Translations under genes and position numbers: made by a program
The notes under the pieces: generated by a model
Told to the model about the DNA's origin: nothing
The model's input: only the letters and a program-made list of their open reading frames with translations
Databases searched by the model: none
NCBI GenBank assembly: GCA_963829135.1
Contig: CAWHHO010000005.1
Location: 985,740-1,049,739, forward strand
From: Kumtagia sp963829135
GTDB lineage: Bacteria; Pseudomonadota; Alphaproteobacteria; Rhizobiales; Rhizobiaceae
DNA length: 64,000 nucleotides
Direction of reading: 5' to 3'
In this document: piece by piece, positions 62,251 through 64,000 of the stretch
How positions within the stretch are numbered: position 1 is the stretch's first letter
Layout of the letters: every line of letters begins with the position of its first letter

Positions 62251-63333
62251 GCGCTGCGAATATTTCGCGGCTTCCCCCTGTGGTCGGGAGCTATCTCGAA
62301 AGACTTCCACTGGCCGCAGTCAGGCAAGGCCTTTGCGATACCGTCGAGATCTGGACATTTTGGTCCGAACCATCGCCACCGCCGCATTCGCTGGAGTCTC
62401 CGGTTCTGACCAGACGGTCATTCCGGCCTGATGATCCGCTTATCCGGCCTTTTTCCTCGGCTGACATGCTCGGCCACATCGCCGCCTACGGGCCCCCGGA
62501 AATTCTATGCGTCTGGGGTCTCGGCGTCGATGAGACTATCCTGGAGGCGTGTTCTCAAAGCGTGAGAATATACAATTCGATCGATGCTCCCGCACTGCGG
62601 GTGCCTGAGCCCGTCAGCCGGCATTTTGACATCGTCATTACCGGTGCTGAGTGGCAATCCCGGGAAGTCAACAAACGTCATCCCGACATGGTGACCGCGG
62701 TCATGCCTATCGGTCCTGAATTCGCTTCGCCAGAGACGTTCTATCCGATGGGCATCGAGAAGGTATACGACGTAGTGTATGTGGCCGCGGCGCAGCCCTA
62801 CAAGAAGCACGAGGTGCTGTTCAATGCCTTGGCAAGGTTGCCGAAAGCCGTCACCGCGCTGTGCGTCTGCGGGTACGGTGAATTGGGAGAGGCGCTCCGT
62901 GCCCAAGTGCAGGAACGAGGTCTCTCCGTCGATTTCATTGGACCGCCCGGAGTTGGATTCACCGAAGTCAACAGGCTAATGAACTCGCCGCATAGGAGTT
63001 GTCTGCGGTGTCGATGACGGCGCCCCAGCGATCCTCACTGAGTACATGCTCGCAGGGTTGCCAGTTCTCGCCAATGCGGGGCTTTCATGTGGCCGGCAAT
63101 ATATCACGCCGGCGACAGGCAGGAGTGCCCCGGAGGAGTGCTTTCATCTCGCGCTCCAGGAAATGCTCAATGATCTTGATTGCTTCGATCCACGCGAGAC
63201 GGTGCTGCGCAATTGGACGTGGTCGCATTCAGCGATACGATTTGCGGCTCTGGTTCAACATGCGCGGGAACGTAAAGATGCGCGCGGACCGTCGCATGAC
63301 GCCAAGCGGCTACAACACCGCAACGGTGAGTGA
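62094..63333 (+). CDS. glycosyltransferase (one frameshift)
   Basis: About 412 residues from GTG after removing one extra base near 62986-62990, where ...EVNRLMNS continues as RIGVVCGVDDGAPAILTEYM. The N-terminal part (RRIVVISDFCEGDASDLPVP) is followed by CVWGLGVDETILEACSQSVR, then the GT-B C-terminal half with VYVAAAQPYKKHEVLFNALA, VCGYGELGEALRAQVQERGL and LTEYMLAGLPVLANAGLSCG. It is the last gene of the glycan operon. The start is uncertain, because the first 157 bases overlap the preceding gene. Confidence 0.75.
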
Positions 63334-64000
63334 TCTCACCCACCGTTGCGACGTAGTAGGCAGTTCGGTTGCAGCATGCAGGCCGGTTCTTACAGCCCCG
63401 AATGCTTTGCGGCTCGGGATGACACGGTCTGCGAATAGAGGGTGCACTACGCCGGAGCGGCCGCCAAGCCAACCGGCTGCAGCACCGAGCAGCAGCGCAA
63501 CGAATGCCAGCAAGGCGGTTGTCGAAATCACGGACGCAGTGGTATCTGCCACATCGATAGCTTGCTGTTTGGCCGCATCGAGCGTCGCCCGGTATTCCTT
63601 TTCCATTTCGGTGACGCGCGCCGTAGCCTGCTCAATCGGAATGCCACGCGCGGAAGCCAAGGCTTGCGCTGCCTGCTGCCGTGCCGTGTCGGCGTTTGCC
63701 GCGTCGCCCATAACAAGCGAACGCACTGCGTTTACTGCCGCACTATTGAGCGCCTCAGGATCAGTGCCGGTGGCCCGCACCTGCGACTCTATGGCGTCGA
63801 GGGGATTGGAGTTGGCAATAATCGGACCGGCAGCTTGAGCTACGGTTTGCCCCACTCCGCCCACGGCAGTGGTCAGACCGCTGAACACACCCCCGACAAG
63901 CGACCCAACAGTGCTCGTAAGCAGATAAAGCACCAGAAGTGTGGTGAATGCCCAGGTTGTCAGGCCGTGCAAAGCGCCCGCGGTTGGGATAGTTTTGCCG
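63310..64000 (-). CDS. PhnA-like / DUF-type membrane protein (C-terminal part)
   Basis: A minus-strand protein that runs off the right edge. The visible part has a membrane helix (TTWAFTTLLVLYLLTSTVGS), a Gly/Ala-rich stretch, a helical region (ADTARQQAAQALASARGIPI) and a last membrane segment (TTALLAFVALLLGAAAGWLG) with GGRSGVVHPLFADR. This is the pattern of small stress-associated membrane proteins called PhnA-like in rhizobia; it has nothing to do with phosphonate use. The last 37 residues and the convergent glycosyltransferase end overlap by 24 bases and appear to be built from a repeat sequence. Confidence 0.7.
   Translation of the reverse strand, partial: GKTIPTAGALHGLTTWAFTTLLVLYLLTSTVGSLVGGVFSGLTTAVGGVGQTVAQAAGPIIANSNPLDAIESQVRATGTDPEALNSAAVNAVRSLVMGDAANADTARQQAAQALASARGIPIEQATARVTEMEKEYRATLDAAKQQAIDVADTTASVISTTALLAFVALLLGAAAGWLGGRSGVVHPLFADRVIPSRKAFGAVRTGLHAATELPTTSQRWVRSLTVAVL

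Noticed and set aside
1..64000. CRISPR arrays, rRNA genes, replication origin or intact insertion sequence
   Set aside because: I saw no regularly spaced repeats, no rRNA segments, no origin-like box cluster and only one truncated IS110 transposase.

Overview
The window looks like chromosome of a GC-rich alphaproteobacterium of the order Hyphomicrobiales (Rhizobiales), most like Mesorhizobium or a close Phyllobacteriaceae relative. This rests on the cell-cycle set ctrA, chpT and sciP, fused trpE(G) behind a Trp-codon leader, a choline ABC transporter of the choXWV type, an EcfG-type general stress sigma factor, and several copies of rhizobial intergenic repeats. I could run no homology search, so names come from motifs and protein features recognised by eye.

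Layout. 1-2.1 kb: choXWV choline uptake (minus strand). 2.4-10.8 kb: a run of conserved genes of unknown function (coiled-coil protein, two uncharacterised proteins, an AAA+ ATPase, a DUF2333 membrane protein), split by a VapBC toxin-antitoxin pair and a decayed DUF559 gene flanked by a 60-bp direct repeat. 10.8-13.8 kb: a secreted/membrane protein pair and an unknown gene with an alphaproteobacterial LexA box. 14-30.9 kb: metabolism, with formate-THF ligase, PEP-mutase-like enzyme, SDR, desuccinylase-like hydrolase, trpL-trpE(G), CDF exporter, BNR protein plus MoaD/ThiS-like protein, AbrB-type membrane protein, DUF2156 protein, leuA behind a leucine leader, phosphoesterase and Nudix. 31-36 kb: IS110 debris, glutathionyl-hydroquinone reductase, GNAT, SDR, HugZ-like protein, TrmH-type methyltransferase. 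36-42.8 kb: coiled-coil membrane protein, EipA (DUF1134), chpT, ctrA, FliJ-like protein, sciP and mnmA.

From tRNA-Met at 45.0 kb to the right edge the content is accessory: small secreted and membrane proteins, gene fragments, a LuxR/LuxI quorum-sensing pair, then a stress block. The stress block has a YciE/YciF ferritin-like protein, a DUF3618/holin-like/ndi-like operon headed by a 24-residue membrane microprotein, a second-type EcfG sigma factor and a NepR-like protein. It is followed by a tightly overlapping operon for a glycan: a glycosyltransferase fused to UDP-galactopyranose mutase, further glycosyltransferases, two dehydrogenases and a glycosyltransferase-glycosidase fusion. Matches to the EcfG promoter pattern (GGAAC, 16-17 bases, then nGTT) lie before the ferritin-like gene, the divergent small gene, the DUF3618 operon and the glycan operon. 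This suggests that the block is one stress regulon.

A caution on quality: many otherwise conserved genes (fhs, trpE(G), mnmA, trmH, several others) carry single-base frameshifts, nearly all restorable by removing one base. That points to insertion errors in the consensus rather than mass gene decay.
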